Below are positions 1 through 6,146 of a stretch of 25,736 bases of DNA, piece after piece. Source of the stretch: a virus; the IMG/VR virus record IMGVR_UViG_3300025128_000290, positions 1-25,736 of that record. One strand, given 5' to 3'. The notes under the pieces were generated by a model. That model searched no databases, was not told the origin of the DNA, and saw nothing but the letters and a program-made list of their open reading frames with translations. The number at the start of each line of letters is the position of its first letter. The stretch's first letter is position 1. A program made the translations under genes and the position numbers.

Positions 1-216
1 CAGTGGGTTGTTAAGATTATAGATGTTGACTTTCACGCTCAGGTACTAGATAAGGACGGTGATGTTACGATTGAATGGTACGATGTACCAAAGGGTGGAC
101 ATGTTGAACACTGTAATGTTGAAAGAGACCGTACCCAACCTCATATCATGACTCCATGCCACATCAAAAGCCTACCAAAGTATTACGCTGACAAGGAGGA
201 ATTGATAAATGCCTAA
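1..216 (+). CDS. Hypothetical protein, 5'-truncated
   Basis: The reading frame is open from the first base of the window and ends with TAA at 214-216; the visible 71 residues end in YYADKEELINA. The N-terminus lies outside the window. The sequence is acidic with several Trp, His and Tyr residues and has no membrane segment. I recognise no family. The next gene starts inside it, with its Shine-Dalgarno site (AAGGAGGA) lying in this frame, so the two are probably translationally coupled. Confidence 0.7.
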   Translation, partial: QWVVKIIDVDFHAQVLDKDGDVTIEWYDVPKGGHVEHCNVERDRTQPHIMTPCHIKSLPKYYADKEELINA

Positions 217-349
217 CGAAAACAGATTTGAGGAGGAAAGAAAGCAACTTGACAAGAGACTTGAGAACGAGAGAAAACAACTTGACAAGAGGCTTGAAGA
301 GGATATAAAGAAACTTGACAAGATAATAAAATTATCCAGAAAAACTTAA
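209..349 (+). CDS. Small coiled-coil protein with internal repeat
   Basis: This 46-residue protein starts with ATG at 209 after a strong AAGGAGGA site and overlaps the preceding gene by 8 nt. It is almost entirely charged helix. The unit ERKQLDKRLE occurs at residues 10-19 and again at 21-30, followed by a weaker third unit (EDIKKLDK). The spacing of Leu and Ile residues suggests a short coiled coil. The repeat is also visible in the DNA. No family is recognised; a small oligomerising adaptor or inhibitor is possible, but nothing here shows that. Confidence 0.7.
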   Translation: MPNENRFEEERKQLDKRLENERKQLDKRLEEDIKKLDKIIKLSRKT

Positions 350-358
350 AGTTACCTC

Positions 359-386
359 TTGCAACTGACGATAAGTATGTTATAAT
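359..386 (+). promoter_or_regulatory. Sigma70-type promoter upstream of a structured RNA
   Basis: The -35 box TTGCAA (359-364) and the perfect -10 box TATAAT (381-386) are separated by 16 nt. Transcription would start near A393, exactly at the 5' strand of the closing helix of the predicted RNA at 393-496. The spacer sequence resembles that of the promoter at 8384-8411 (GACGATNAGTAT). Confidence 0.75.
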
Positions 387-392
387 GGAATC

Positions 393-496
393 AACTGGCG
401 AGGTCACAAGTGACGGTGTGATCCAAAGCCGTAACCGAGCAGCATGATATGTCATCCCCTTGTGGAGCCTGCGTAAGTCGGATAAGCCAGTTTTTT
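393..496 (+). ncRNA. Candidate structured small RNA or 5' leader element
   Basis: The gene-free stretch 350-512 contains a promoter whose predicted start falls at A393. AACTGGC (393-399) pairs perfectly with GCCAGTT (486-492), and the pairing is followed at once by a T-run (491-496), as in an intrinsic terminator. Inside the closing helix, short hairpins can form (GTCA/TGAC, CGGT/GCCG, ATGA/TCAT) and a longer arm pairs CCGA-GCAG with CTGC...TCGG. The result is a compact multibranched RNA of about 104 nt. It could be a free small RNA, or a riboswitch or attenuator for the small-gene operon starting at 513. I could not match it to a known class. Confidence 0.5.
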
Positions 497-512
497 ATTC
501 AGGAGATTTAAG

Positions 513-692
513 ATGGCTAAAGTAGTAATTGAATTAGATTTTATCGTGTTTGAAGGTGGTCGCAAGGTATTGAACTGTGATGTCTACGACTACCTAGAAC
601 AACTAATTGAGGATGAATCGCTAGACTATACCGTATACGATGGTGATGAAACTTATGGCGTGTTAGACTATAAGGAGATTGAAAATGAATAA
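513..692 (+). CDS. Hypothetical small acidic protein
   Basis: This is a 59-residue acidic protein (starts MAKVVIELDF) with a good AGGAG site (501-505) ahead of the ATG. It is the first gene after the structured RNA, so any attenuation there would act on it first. The composition (many Asp, Glu and Tyr residues) is typical of small phage accessory proteins. No family is recognised. Confidence 0.7.
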   Translation: MAKVVIELDFIVFEGGRKVLNCDVYDYLEQLIEDESLDYTVYDGDETYGVLDYKEIENE

Positions 693-873
693 AACTTTAT
701 ACCTACACTTAGAACCACATATGATAAGCCCTGAGTCCGGTGCTACTGTTCATATTGAATTGCTCGATGAGGGAATAGTTGCTAAGGCTTGGAGTTTAGA
801 TGACTGCATAGCAACTACTAATAAGACCTACAATGAACTTCGTGTTGAAGTGAAGGAGATTGAAGATGAGTGA
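685..873 (+). CDS. Hypothetical small protein
   Basis: A 62-residue protein starting MNKTLYLHLE. The ATG at 685 is preferred over the TTG at 679 because AAGGAG (672-677) sits 7 nt before it. It overlaps the previous gene by 8 nt. The C-terminus is acidic (VEVKEIEDE). No membrane segment and no recognised family. Confidence 0.7.
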   Translation: MNKTLYLHLEPHMISPESGATVHIELLDEGIVAKAWSLDDCIATTNKTYNELRVEVKEIEDE

Positions 874-1084
874 TATTCGCTTTTGTCGTTATGACTGGAA
901 ACACGAGCGCGGTGATTGGGTAGTCGAAATCGCCAAAGATACTGACGGACATCTTAATCTCTACATTACAAATGTCAAGAGCGATAACATGTACGAGATT
1001 GATGGCGACCAACATGGAGAAGAGTTGCACTATAGAATTACAACAGCTGAAATAGAGGAGGCGTATCGTAATGAGCGAATATAG
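866..1084 (+). CDS. Hypothetical small protein
   Basis: A 72-residue protein starting MSDIRFCRYD. The start is ATG 866, behind AAGGAG at 853-858, rather than the in-frame GTG at 860. It overlaps the gene before it by 8 nt and the gene after it by 14 nt, so it belongs to the same operon. Alternating hydrophobic and charged residues in its centre suggest a small beta-rich domain. The family is unknown. Confidence 0.7.
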   Translation: MSDIRFCRYDWKHERGDWVVEIAKDTDGHLNLYITNVKSDNMYEIDGDQHGEELHYRITTAEIEEAYRNERI

Positions 1085-1241
1085 GAATAGAACTATCTGT
1101 GTAGATAAGCATGAGATAGTAGTAGATAGAGTACATGAAATTACAGTAGTTATTGAAGGCGGCATGTGTGTAGATGTCAGAGGACTACCAGAAGAATGGG
1201 ACTATGCTATTAAAGATTATGATGTGGAGAAGCAAGGATGA
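1071..1241 (+). CDS. Hypothetical small protein
   Basis: A 56-residue protein (starts MSEYRNRTIC, ends DYDVEKQG) behind an AGGAGG site inside the previous gene. Its stop TGA (1239-1241) overlaps the next start in an ATGA junction. Probably a small beta-strand domain (HEIVVDRVHEITVVIEGG). The family is unknown. Confidence 0.65.
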   Translation: MSEYRNRTICVDKHEIVVDRVHEITVVIEGGMCVDVRGLPEEWDYAIKDYDVEKQG

Positions 1242-1546
1242 GTAAAGATCACTACGAAGAGAATGACGAGCGTATGAACATCATTGGACAGAATGGTAAT
1301 GATGGCCTTCACTATGGCGAGAGTATTATAACTGATGTTTATGTTGGTAAGTATGTACTGGTTCAGTTAGTTGATGAGACTGTAGAGCTTACTGTAGAGA
1401 ACAATGTCTACAGCCTGACAGAATCCGTAGAGCTAGAGCAAGACTTACAGAGAGCATTGTATGAGCTTCGTAAAAGCCGTGTGTTAAAAGAAGCCTGTAC
1501 ATATTCACAAGAAATGCAAGAAGCACTGGAGCCTATTGATGAGTGA
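1238..1546 (+). CDS. Hypothetical acidic protein
   Basis: A 102-residue acidic protein (starts MSKDHYEEND) beginning at an ATGA junction with the previous gene. The N-terminal third is polar, the centre (residues 30-60) is rich in Val and Thr and likely beta, and the C-terminal part (ELEQDLQRALYELRKSRVLK) is likely helical. The next gene overlaps its end by 8 nt. No family recognised. Confidence 0.7.
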   Translation: MSKDHYEENDERMNIIGQNGNDGLHYGESIITDVYVGKYVLVQLVDETVELTVENNVYSLTESVELEQDLQRALYELRKSRVLKEACTYSQEMQEALEPIDE

Positions 1547-1697
1547 ACCAACAGTAGCATTTGACACTAAGGCAGGCGAGACATACTTTGAGTATGAACG
1601 TAAAAATGGTACACGATTCCTATCTATTGTTGGATGGGACGAGTGGGACTTAGAACAGTATGGGTTAGAATTCATAAGACGAGTGGTGTGGAAATGA
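1539..1697 (+). CDS. Hypothetical small protein
   Basis: A 52-residue protein (starts MSEPTVAFDT) whose frame opens at ATG 1539 within the end of the preceding gene and closes with TGA 1695-1697 in an ATGA junction. It is rich in Trp and acidic residues (VGWDEWDLEQYG). The upstream TGGAG (about 1527-1531) could serve as the ribosome site. Unknown family; support is its place in the chain of coupled genes. Confidence 0.55.
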   Translation: MSEPTVAFDTKAGETYFEYERKNGTRFLSIVGWDEWDLEQYGLEFIRRVVWK

Positions 1698-1807
1698 TAG
1701 CCTGTGGCGTATGTTTATTTACTATTTCCAAGATTTTAACTGTAGTCGCTACATGTGTTTATCCGATAATATATGCAATAACCAAGATGTTTAATAAAGT
1801 AAGATGA
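1694..1807 (+). CDS. Small single-helix membrane protein
   Basis: A 37-residue protein starting MIACGVCLFT, almost wholly hydrophobic, with a short basic tail (KMFNKVR). One transmembrane helix is expected at about residues 3-29, with the basic end probably facing the cytoplasm. It is coupled to both neighbours through ATGA overlaps, which is the main evidence that it is real. Function unknown; tiny phage membrane proteins of this kind often act on the host envelope, but that is inference. Confidence 0.55.
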   Translation: MIACGVCLFTISKILTVVATCVYPIIYAITKMFNKVR

Positions 1808-1920
1808 GGATTTTAGAAGTGGGACTTTACAGTTTAGCTTTAGCCGCTGGAATTGGAGGATTCATATTTGGCACAGCATTTGCTATATATACTATAACTC
1901 AGAAAGATTATGAGAAATAA
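1804..1920 (+). CDS. Small single-helix membrane protein
   Basis: A 38-residue protein starting MRILEVGLYS. One transmembrane helix covers about residues 7-31 and contains small residues (AAGIGG, GTAFA), followed by the polar tail TQKDYEK. It begins at an ATGA overlap with the previous tiny membrane protein. The Gly-rich helix suggests helix packing. No family recognised. Confidence 0.55.
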   Translation: MRILEVGLYSLALAAGIGGFIFGTAFAIYTITQKDYEK

Positions 1921-1921
1921 G

Positions 1922-2044
1922 ATGCTCAAAAAAGATATTAAATCCTTGACAGACATGACCTTGTATGTTATACTATGGTACATCGGAGGATACATCTTAG
2001 GATACTTTCTAATTTACTTTTTACATTGGATAGGGGTTTTATAA
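1922..2044 (+). CDS. Small membrane protein, coupled to the next gene
   Basis: A 40-residue protein starting MLKKDIKSLT, with a basic N-terminus and one hydrophobic stretch at about residues 14-40 containing WYIGGYILGYFLIYFL. Its TAA stop shares one base with the ATG at 2044 (TAATG), a classic termination-reinitiation junction. It is the third tiny membrane protein in a row (1694-2044). A good sigma70-like promoter lies inside it, so either the next gene is also transcribed separately or the ORF is partly fortuitous. Confidence 0.5.
   Translation: MLKKDIKSLTDMTLYVILWYIGGYILGYFLIYFLHWIGVL
1946..1974 (+). promoter_or_regulatory. Sigma70-type promoter for the gene at 2044
   Basis: TTGACA (1946-1951, perfect -35) lies 17 nt from TATACT (1969-1974). 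The expected start, near 1981, gives a leader of about 60 nt before the ATG at 2044. The bases around the -10 box (GTATGTTATA) match those of the promoter at 359-386. Confidence 0.65.
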
Positions 2045-2415
2045 TGGGACTAGATCAATACGCAAATGCTCGCAGAGGCGAGTCAAAAACTGATGAAGAA
2101 GGTTTTGAATACTATGAAGATAGTATAGAACTAGCCTACTGGAGGAAGCATCCTAACTTACAGGGATGGATGGAAAACCTGTATCATAAAAAGGGTGGAG
2201 ATGAATCATTCAACTGTATTGATTTAGAATTAGACCTAGAGGACTTGGAAGCTCTTGAAGCTAGTATTGATGGAGCAGACTTGCCGAAGTCCGTTGGCTT
2301 TTTCTTTGGTCAGGATTCAGACGACCATTACATAGAACAAGACCGTGAGTTTATAGTACAGGCTCGCGCGGCAATCAAACAAGGTTATACTGTTATTTAC
2401 TCTAGTTGGTGGTAA
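2044..2415 (+). CDS. Conserved phage protein of the MGLDQYA type
   Basis: This is a 123-residue acidic protein starting MGLDQYANARRG and containing IELAYWRKHPNLQGWMENLY. The same opening and the AYWRKHPNLQGWM motif occur in a widespread family of phage proteins of unknown function, sometimes mislabelled in databases. The start at 2044 is chosen over the longer frame from 1975 because 1975 follows directly on the -10 box of the promoter upstream, and because the family begins MGLD. AGGGG precedes the start. The C-terminus ends in aromatic residues (YTVIYSSWW). The role is unknown. Confidence 0.85.
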   Translation: MGLDQYANARRGESKTDEEGFEYYEDSIELAYWRKHPNLQGWMENLYHKKGGDESFNCIDLELDLEDLEALEASIDGADLPKSVGFFFGQDSDDHYIEQDREFIVQARAAIKQGYTVIYSSWW

Positions 2416-2425
2416 GGAGATTATT

Positions 2426-2617
2426 ATGGAACTAAAAGATTATCAAATTGAGATTATTGATCGTGCATTATCATTGCTCAGTTGCAATTATGATAGGTAC
2501 GACCTTGAACAACTAATGTATTCAGGCCTTGAACTTGAGTCAGAGATTGATCTGATTCGGAGAAAAATAGAAACAAAACTTAATGAGCTTAACGAAGAGG
2601 TGAACAATGGACGATAA
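2426..2617 (+). CDS. Hypothetical small helical protein
   Basis: A 63-residue protein (starts MELKDYQIEI) with a TAAGGAG site 7-8 nt before the ATG. It appears wholly helical and amphipathic; the second half (LELESEIDLIRRKIETKLNE) could form a coiled coil. It overlaps the next start by 11 nt. No family is recognised. Confidence 0.7.
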   Translation: MELKDYQIEIIDRALSLLSCNYDRYDLEQLMYSGLELESEIDLIRRKIETKLNELNEEVNNGR

Positions 2618-2804
2618 TTACCTGAGTGTAGACATTGGAAAAATTACAGTCTCAGTCAAGATGGACAATGAAGGCATCTCTTTAGATGTAATTAGGAAAG
2701 GCAACCCGATTGGGTTTGCTCCGGCTGAAGAGGAACTTGTAGAGTCTGCTTGGAAAACCTATAGCGAGTTTGGCTTTGAGGTAAAGGAATTAGGAGTTGA
2801 CTAA
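2607..2804 (+). CDS. Hypothetical small protein
   Basis: A 65-residue acidic protein (starts MDDNYLSVDI) whose ribosome site (GAGGTG) lies inside the upstream gene. Alternating hydrophobic residues (ITVSVKMDNEGISLDVIRKG) suggest a small beta sheet followed by a helix. It overlaps the following TTG-started gene by 8 nt. Family unknown. Confidence 0.7.
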   Translation: MDDNYLSVDIGKITVSVKMDNEGISLDVIRKGNPIGFAPAEEELVESAWKTYSEFGFEVKELGVD

Positions 2805-2985
2805 ATACGACTGGAAGGAATTAGACTTTAATGCTCAAAGGGATGGCTACTGGGCTACCCCAGAGAGAATAAAGGAACGTATCTTAGAAAAAGAGAGGCA
2901 AGCTAGGAAGGCTAGGCTCATCACGCTTCTTGTATTGGGAGGATGTGCGCTTTTTCTTGGTTTTGTTGTTTATTCATTCATTTAG
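2797..2985 (+). CDS. Small tail-anchored membrane protein
   Basis: A 62-residue protein with a soluble, basic N-terminal part (residues 1-40) and one hydrophobic helix at the very C-terminus (LITLLVLGGCALFLGFVVYS). It would be anchored by its tail with the basic part in the cytoplasm. The start codon appears to be TTG at 2797: AAAGGA lies about 8 nt upstream and there is no ATG in frame. Function unknown. Confidence 0.6.
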   Translation: MTKYDWKELDFNAQRDGYWATPERIKERILEKERQARKARLITLLVLGGCALFLGFVVYSFI

Positions 2986-2999
2986 AAAAGGATTTTGAA

Positions 3000-3290
3000 A
3001 TGAAAAAGTTTTTATTAGTGTTACCATTCTTATTGCCGGTATCGGTTGCAAATGCTGATGTTCAGTTTAGAATGATTCCTGTTGAAGAGTACGCCAAAAG
3101 CGCAGGTAGCTTTGTGCTTGATACGGGAACAAAGGTCATTGAAGGAATTGAAACTACTGTATTTGGTCTTGGAGAAATTGTGACTGCTCCCTTTAGGACA
3201 GACTTCTACAAACCAAAGAAGAAGACATATTACTTCAGGAAGCCTCGTTTAGAGTTTCAATACAACTCTGGTAGATTTTATAGAAATTAA
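3000..3290 (+). CDS. Secreted protein with signal peptide
   Basis: A 96-residue protein beginning MKKFLLVLPFLLPVSVANA, a textbook Sec signal peptide (basic n-region, hydrophobic core, Ala-X-Ala cleavage site after residue 19). The mature part of about 77 residues is basic and rich in Tyr, Phe and Lys (KPKKKTYYFRKPRLEFQY). There is no lipobox Cys. The ATG at 3000 follows AAAGGA by 7 nt; a longer frame from 2943 has no ribosome site. A phage protein exported to the periplasm may act on the envelope during infection or lysis. No family recognised. Confidence 0.75.
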   Translation: MKKFLLVLPFLLPVSVANADVQFRMIPVEEYAKSAGSFVLDTGTKVIEGIETTVFGLGEIVTAPFRTDFYKPKKKTYYFRKPRLEFQYNSGRFYRN

Positions 3291-3301
3291 GGAATTTGAA
3301 T

Positions 3302-3499
3302 ATGTTATGGACGCTTATGTTTATGTCTATATTTCCTATATTTCAGCTAGACAGATTTACAAGACGAGATATAAGAAAATATAATAGAGAAATTAGAAAG
3401 ATTGAAAAGGAGAGTATCAAATGGCTAGAGCGAGATCGAGACATGTTACAGGAACTTCTGTTACGACAAAGAGCTGGTTTGGCTCACATTCAGAGATGA
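3302..3499 (+). CDS. Small membrane protein with charged coiled-coil tail
   Basis: A 65-residue protein with a short hydrophobic N-terminus (MLWTLMFMSIFPIFQL, residues 1-16) followed by a highly charged helix (residues 18-60). AAGGA precedes the ATG at 3302. The architecture (N-terminal anchor plus periplasmic or cytoplasmic coiled coil) recalls i-spanins, but it is short. Its last 79 nt overlap the next gene in another frame. Rz-type function is a possibility only; no partner with a lipobox is seen. Confidence 0.55.
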   Translation: MLWTLMFMSIFPIFQLDRFTRRDIRKYNREIRKIEKESIKWLERDRDMLQELLLRQRAGLAHIQR

Positions 3500-3633
3500 T
3501 TGTCGAGCAATTAGAAGATAATCTAGTTGTCTGTGAGGATGATAGAGGAAGATATGTCACAGACATGAAAATGATTGACTCCGGCCTTGCTGATCCAAAT
3601 AGATACGAACTTAATAGAAAAATCGCAGAATAG
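3421..3633 (+). CDS. Hypothetical small protein overlapping its upstream neighbour
   Basis: A 70-residue protein (starts MARARSRHVT, ends NRYELNRKIAE). The start has a strong AAAAGGAGAG site just upstream. The first 79 nt are shared with the end of the 3302-3499 gene in a different frame, a longer overlap than elsewhere in this window. The N-terminus is basic and the rest acidic. No family recognised. Confidence 0.65.
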   Translation: MARARSRHVTGTSVTTKSWFGSHSEMIVEQLEDNLVVCEDDRGRYVTDMKMIDSGLADPNRYELNRKIAE

Positions 3634-3636
3634 TTG

Positions 3637-3665
3637 TTGCGAACAACGGACACTTATGATACAAT
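3637..3665 (+). promoter_or_regulatory. Promoter ahead of the sugar-phosphate genes
   Basis: TTGCGA (3637-3642) lies 17 nt from TACAAT (3660-3665). The -35 region begins with TTGCGAAC, as does the promoter at 8384. It sits inside an inverted repeat, GTTGTT-GCG-AACAAC (3634-3648), which could be an operator for a dimeric regulator. Confidence 0.6.
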
Positions 3666-3691
3666 ATTTCTAGTTACTATAGGAGAACAAC

Positions 3692-4192
3692 ATGCAATAC
3701 AAATTCAAATGCTGTGACATGATAGCTCCAGCGGCTAAAAATTACGGTAGATTACAAGAGTGTCCAACATGTGGGAAACAGAACCCTATCATGGAGGAGG
3801 TAGACAAAGAAGATAGAGTCTTCCTTATGCCTCCTCCACCATTCTCAGGTGATAAATCATTTGAGGTTAGAGAATGGGGTTCTTTTAAGGTTCTTCTTGA
3901 TGAGGAATATATCAAAGTAAAAAAGATAGTAGTTAATTCTGGTAAGCGATTAAGTCTACAGCTACATACCAAGAGAGATGAACATTGGTTTGTAGTGGAA
4001 GGCTTCGGGACTTTAGAATTAAACGGACAAGCAACTGATATTTCCACTGGTGATTCTTTTGATATTAAGAAGTACCAGACACACCGAGTTCGAGCTTCAG
4101 GTCTTAACGATTTAGTTATACTTGAAATTCAAACAGGTGTGTGTCAAGAAGACGATATTATACGAATTGAGGATGACTACGGACGAGTTTAA
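3692..4192 (+). CDS. Mannose-6-phosphate isomerase-type cupin with N-terminal zinc-ribbon-like segment
   Basis: The 166-residue protein carries the cupin domain found as mannose-6-phosphate isomerase type II and at the C-terminus of bifunctional mannose-1-phosphate guanylyltransferases. Residues 60-166 show the family signatures: REWGSFKVLL (60-69), the turn SGKRLSLQLH (83-92), the metal-site region with H92, E97 and H98, a later H131, and the end EDDIIRIEDDYGR. The first 30 residues add Cys pairs (C7-C8, C24-C27) that could bind zinc. With the phosphomannomutase at 4347 it points to mannose-6-phosphate and GDP-mannose metabolism. The guanylyltransferase domain itself is not in this protein. 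AGGAG lies before the ATG. Confidence 0.88.
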   Translation: MQYKFKCCDMIAPAAKNYGRLQECPTCGKQNPIMEEVDKEDRVFLMPPPPFSGDKSFEVREWGSFKVLLDEEYIKVKKIVVNSGKRLSLQLHTKRDEHWFVVEGFGTLELNGQATDISTGDSFDIKKYQTHRVRASGLNDLVILEIQTGVCQEDDIIRIEDDYGRV

Positions 4193-4245
4193 TTTAGTTA
4201 GACGATTGAAATTGTGCAAAATTTTATAGTCCGTTCATCCTCTCT

Positions 4246-4319
<74 letters not shown>

Positions 4320-4346
4320 CTAGTTAATTTTATAAGGAATCAGATT

Positions 4347-5078
4347 ATGATTAATTATTTATTTGATGTAGATGGAACTCTAACTCCATCAAGAAAACCA
4401 ATGGTTCTTGACTTCAAAACATATTTTAAGTTTTGGGTTAGAACGCAACAATCTTCTGGCAACAAAGTATACTTAGTTACTGGATCAGATAAAGACAAAA
4501 CCATTGAACAGGTAGGCGAAGAAATGTGGAAAATGGTTGATGGCTCCTACCAGAACGCAGGTAATCAACTTTTTGTAAACGGCGATCTGGTATTTGAGTC
4601 TGAGTGGGAGATGCCTAAAGACTTAGAGTCTGTCACACTTGATCTCATCCGACAGAGCAGGTGGTATGGCACAGCAGAAAACAATATCGAGAAGCGCATT
4701 GGCATGGTTAATATATCTACTATAGGCAGAGACTGTACTAATGAACAACGATCAGAATATTACGAGTGGGATAAAGACAATCTTGAGCGTGAAACCATAG
4801 CTGACGTAATTAACTCAAACTTTGAGGATGTTGAGGCTGTCATAGGTGGAGAGATTAGTATAGATATTTATCCCAAAGGTAAAGACAAGTCACAAATTCT
4901 TGGATGTCTTGAAGGTAAGAATATATTCTTTGGAGACAACTGCTATCTTGGAGGTAATGATTATACTATATCAGAAGCCGCTTATGAAAAGTATCATGTC
5001 GCAGACTGGACGCAAACCAGAGACATTCTGGCAGTTATAGATAAGATAAGAGAGATTGAACTAGAGCCTGCAAAATGA
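4347..5078 (+). CDS. Eukaryotic-type phosphomannomutase (HAD family)
   Basis: This 243-residue protein interconverts mannose-6-phosphate and mannose-1-phosphate, the precursor of GDP-mannose. It belongs to the PMM/PMM2 branch of the HAD superfamily, not the bacterial ManB type. HAD motif I is DVDGTLTP (residues 7-14, Asp7 nucleophile and Asp9 acid/base). Motif II is VTGSD (44-48). The cap domain has the PMM signature GMVNISTIGRDC (119-130) followed by NEQRSEYYEWDKDN. The later motifs are GGEISIDIYPKGKDK (167-181) and FFGDNCYLGGND (194-205). Length matches the family (about 245). A GATTATG start follows AAGGAAT. The C-terminus overlaps the next gene by 4 nt. Confidence 0.93.
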   Translation: MINYLFDVDGTLTPSRKPMVLDFKTYFKFWVRTQQSSGNKVYLVTGSDKDKTIEQVGEEMWKMVDGSYQNAGNQLFVNGDLVFESEWEMPKDLESVTLDLIRQSRWYGTAENNIEKRIGMVNISTIGRDCTNEQRSEYYEWDKDNLERETIADVINSNFEDVEAVIGGEISIDIYPKGKDKSQILGCLEGKNIFFGDNCYLGGNDYTISEAAYEKYHVADWTQTRDILAVIDKIREIELEPAK

Positions 5079-5335
5079 AATATTTACTAAAGTGCTGTAG
5101 CCGTATTGTCGATGTAGATAATAAGCCAATATGGTGTATTAAATGTGGCGAACACGGCATAGAAGTAGTAGCGTTCACAGATGATACAATGTTACCATGT
5201 CCTTTTTGCGGTGGCGAGCCAATGGCTGAGTCATTAGCTGGTATGTACTGGTATGAATGTGAAGATTGCACAGCTTCCTCTGGACACGCAGACGACTGGG
5301 TTAAAGCAAGAAAGAACTGGAATGGAAGAAAATAA
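5075..5335 (+). CDS. Lar-like zinc-ribbon protein
   Basis: An 86-residue protein with two zinc-ribbon segments. The C-terminal half fits the Lar (restriction alleviation) family: LPCPFCGGEP (residues 40-49), then YECEDCTASSGH and the family ending AXXXWNXR (here KARKNWNGRK). An extra N-terminal pair, CIKCGE (residues 21-26), and CC at 7-8 add possible ligands. In prophage Rac, Lar modulates type I restriction; many phage relatives have unknown roles, so only the fold is firmly called. It starts in an ATGA overlap with the phosphomannomutase. Confidence 0.75.
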   Translation: MKYLLKCCSRIVDVDNKPIWCIKCGEHGIEVVAFTDDTMLPCPFCGGEPMAESLAGMYWYECEDCTASSGHADDWVKARKNWNGRK

Positions 5336-5480
5336 GCACATACAGTGGATAGAATCAGAACAGCAATGGATTGTTTGGGATGAAGCAGAGATGGCTTTAG
5401 GTTTCTATGATACTCGTAGTGAAGCAGAAACAGCATTTAAGTTTTATTGCTTAGAGTTATTTGAAAATGAAGAGGAGTAG
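5322..5480 (+). CDS. Hypothetical small acidic protein
   Basis: A 52-residue acidic protein starting MEENKHIQWI. ATG 5322 lies in the last codons of the Lar-like gene and has only a weak purine stretch upstream, so translation is probably coupled. A longer frame from 5253 would overlap the zinc-ribbon gene more deeply and is less likely. The pattern WIVWDEAEMALGFYDTRSEA looks like a small beta-alpha domain. Family unknown. Confidence 0.6.
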   Translation: MEENKHIQWIESEQQWIVWDEAEMALGFYDTRSEAETAFKFYCLELFENEEE

Positions 5481-5482
5481 TT

Positions 5483-5695
5483 ATGGATGAAATAGTTTTC
5501 AAAGACTATCGTGATCCGTTTCGAGCTTTTAATATACATATGTCAATCATATGTGATTTAGAGCAGGGCGGCAAGATAACTGAAGAGGAAGCCTTCAGTC
5601 AGATAAAAGATTTATACAAACAGTTTAAGTATTATTATAAACACACAGTGAAACCAAAACTTGAGAACATGGACAAGAAAGGTTATTATAAATGA
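5483..5695 (+). CDS. Hypothetical small helical protein
   Basis: A 70-residue protein (starts MDEIVFKDYR) with AGAGGAG upstream. It is mostly helical with a basic, Tyr/Lys-rich C-terminus (YYYKHTVKPKLENMDKK). It overlaps the cytidylyltransferase start by 4 nt (ATGA) and may be coupled to it. No family recognised. Confidence 0.7.
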   Translation: MDEIVFKDYRDPFRAFNIHMSIICDLEQGGKITEEEAFSQIKDLYKQFKYYYKHTVKPKLENMDKKGYYK

Positions 5696-6144
5696 GTGGA
5701 AAAGTTGTCGTTGTGAGTGGATACTTTAATCCTATTCATTCTGGTCATTTAGATTATCTAGAGCAATCAAAAAAACTGGGCGACTACTTAGTAGTTATAG
5801 TAAATAGCGACAAGCAGGTCAAAATGAAGGGTAGTGACCCTTTTATGAATGAACTCGAAAGACTAAGAATAGTAAGAGCCTTACGATGTGTCGATAAAGC
5901 TGTGGTAGCTATTGATGAAGATGGTACTGTATGCCAAAGCATAAGAAAAGAGTATTACCAATTACAAGATGATCCATTCTTTGTAGATATGGTATTTGCT
6001 AATGGTGGAGACAGAAAGAAAGGTGGAGTTCCTGAAGACCTGCTAGAACAAGAATTAGGAATAAGAATGGTTTATAGTGTTGGTGGAGAAAAGACTCAAT
6101 CATCCAGCCACCTAATACATAAATCAAAAATACGGGGAGCGTAG
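5692..6144 (+). CDS. Cytidylyltransferase-like nucleotidyltransferase
   Basis: This 150-residue protein belongs to the HxGH nucleotidyltransferase superfamily that activates small phosphorylated alcohols and sugars with CTP or ATP (glycerol-3-phosphate cytidylyltransferase, HldE C-domain). The fold signatures are VVSGYFNPIHSGHLDYLEQS (H16 and H19 of HxGH), the strand LVVIVNSDKQVKMKG (residues 33-47), the NGGDRKKG segment, and a C-terminal EKTQSSSHLI in place of the usual ISSTxII motif. Length is typical. The substrate cannot be read, but it lies among mannose-phosphate genes, so an activated sugar or polyol phosphate is likely. Confidence 0.82.
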   Translation: MSGKVVVVSGYFNPIHSGHLDYLEQSKKLGDYLVVIVNSDKQVKMKGSDPFMNELERLRIVRALRCVDKAVVAIDEDGTVCQSIRKEYYQLQDDPFFVDMVFANGGDRKKGGVPEDLLEQELGIRMVYSVGGEKTQSSSHLIHKSKIRGA

Positions 6145-6146
6145 CT

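Noticed and set aside
213-455. Minus-strand ORF of 80 codons.
   Set aside because: It is the complement of the coiled-coil gene and promoter region, has a repeat-derived sequence and no ribosome site. No convincing minus-strand gene was found in the window.
393-496. Cobalamin or glutamine riboswitch for the structured RNA.
   Set aside because: Some short strings (GGTGTGATCC, CCGTAACC) look cobalamin-like, but the B12-box and other conserved segments are missing; the glutamine riboswitch core is not matched either.
1975-2043. Upstream start for the MGLDQYA-type protein (23 extra residues).
   Set aside because: Position 1975 directly follows the -10 box of the promoter at 1946-1974, the extra residues are unlike the family, and this stretch is better read in the frame of the small membrane protein 1922-2044.
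4193-4245. Separate promoter for tRNA-Asp (TTGAAA and TATAGT).
   Set aside because: The boxes are only about 13 nt apart; the tRNA is probably cut out of the upstream transcript.
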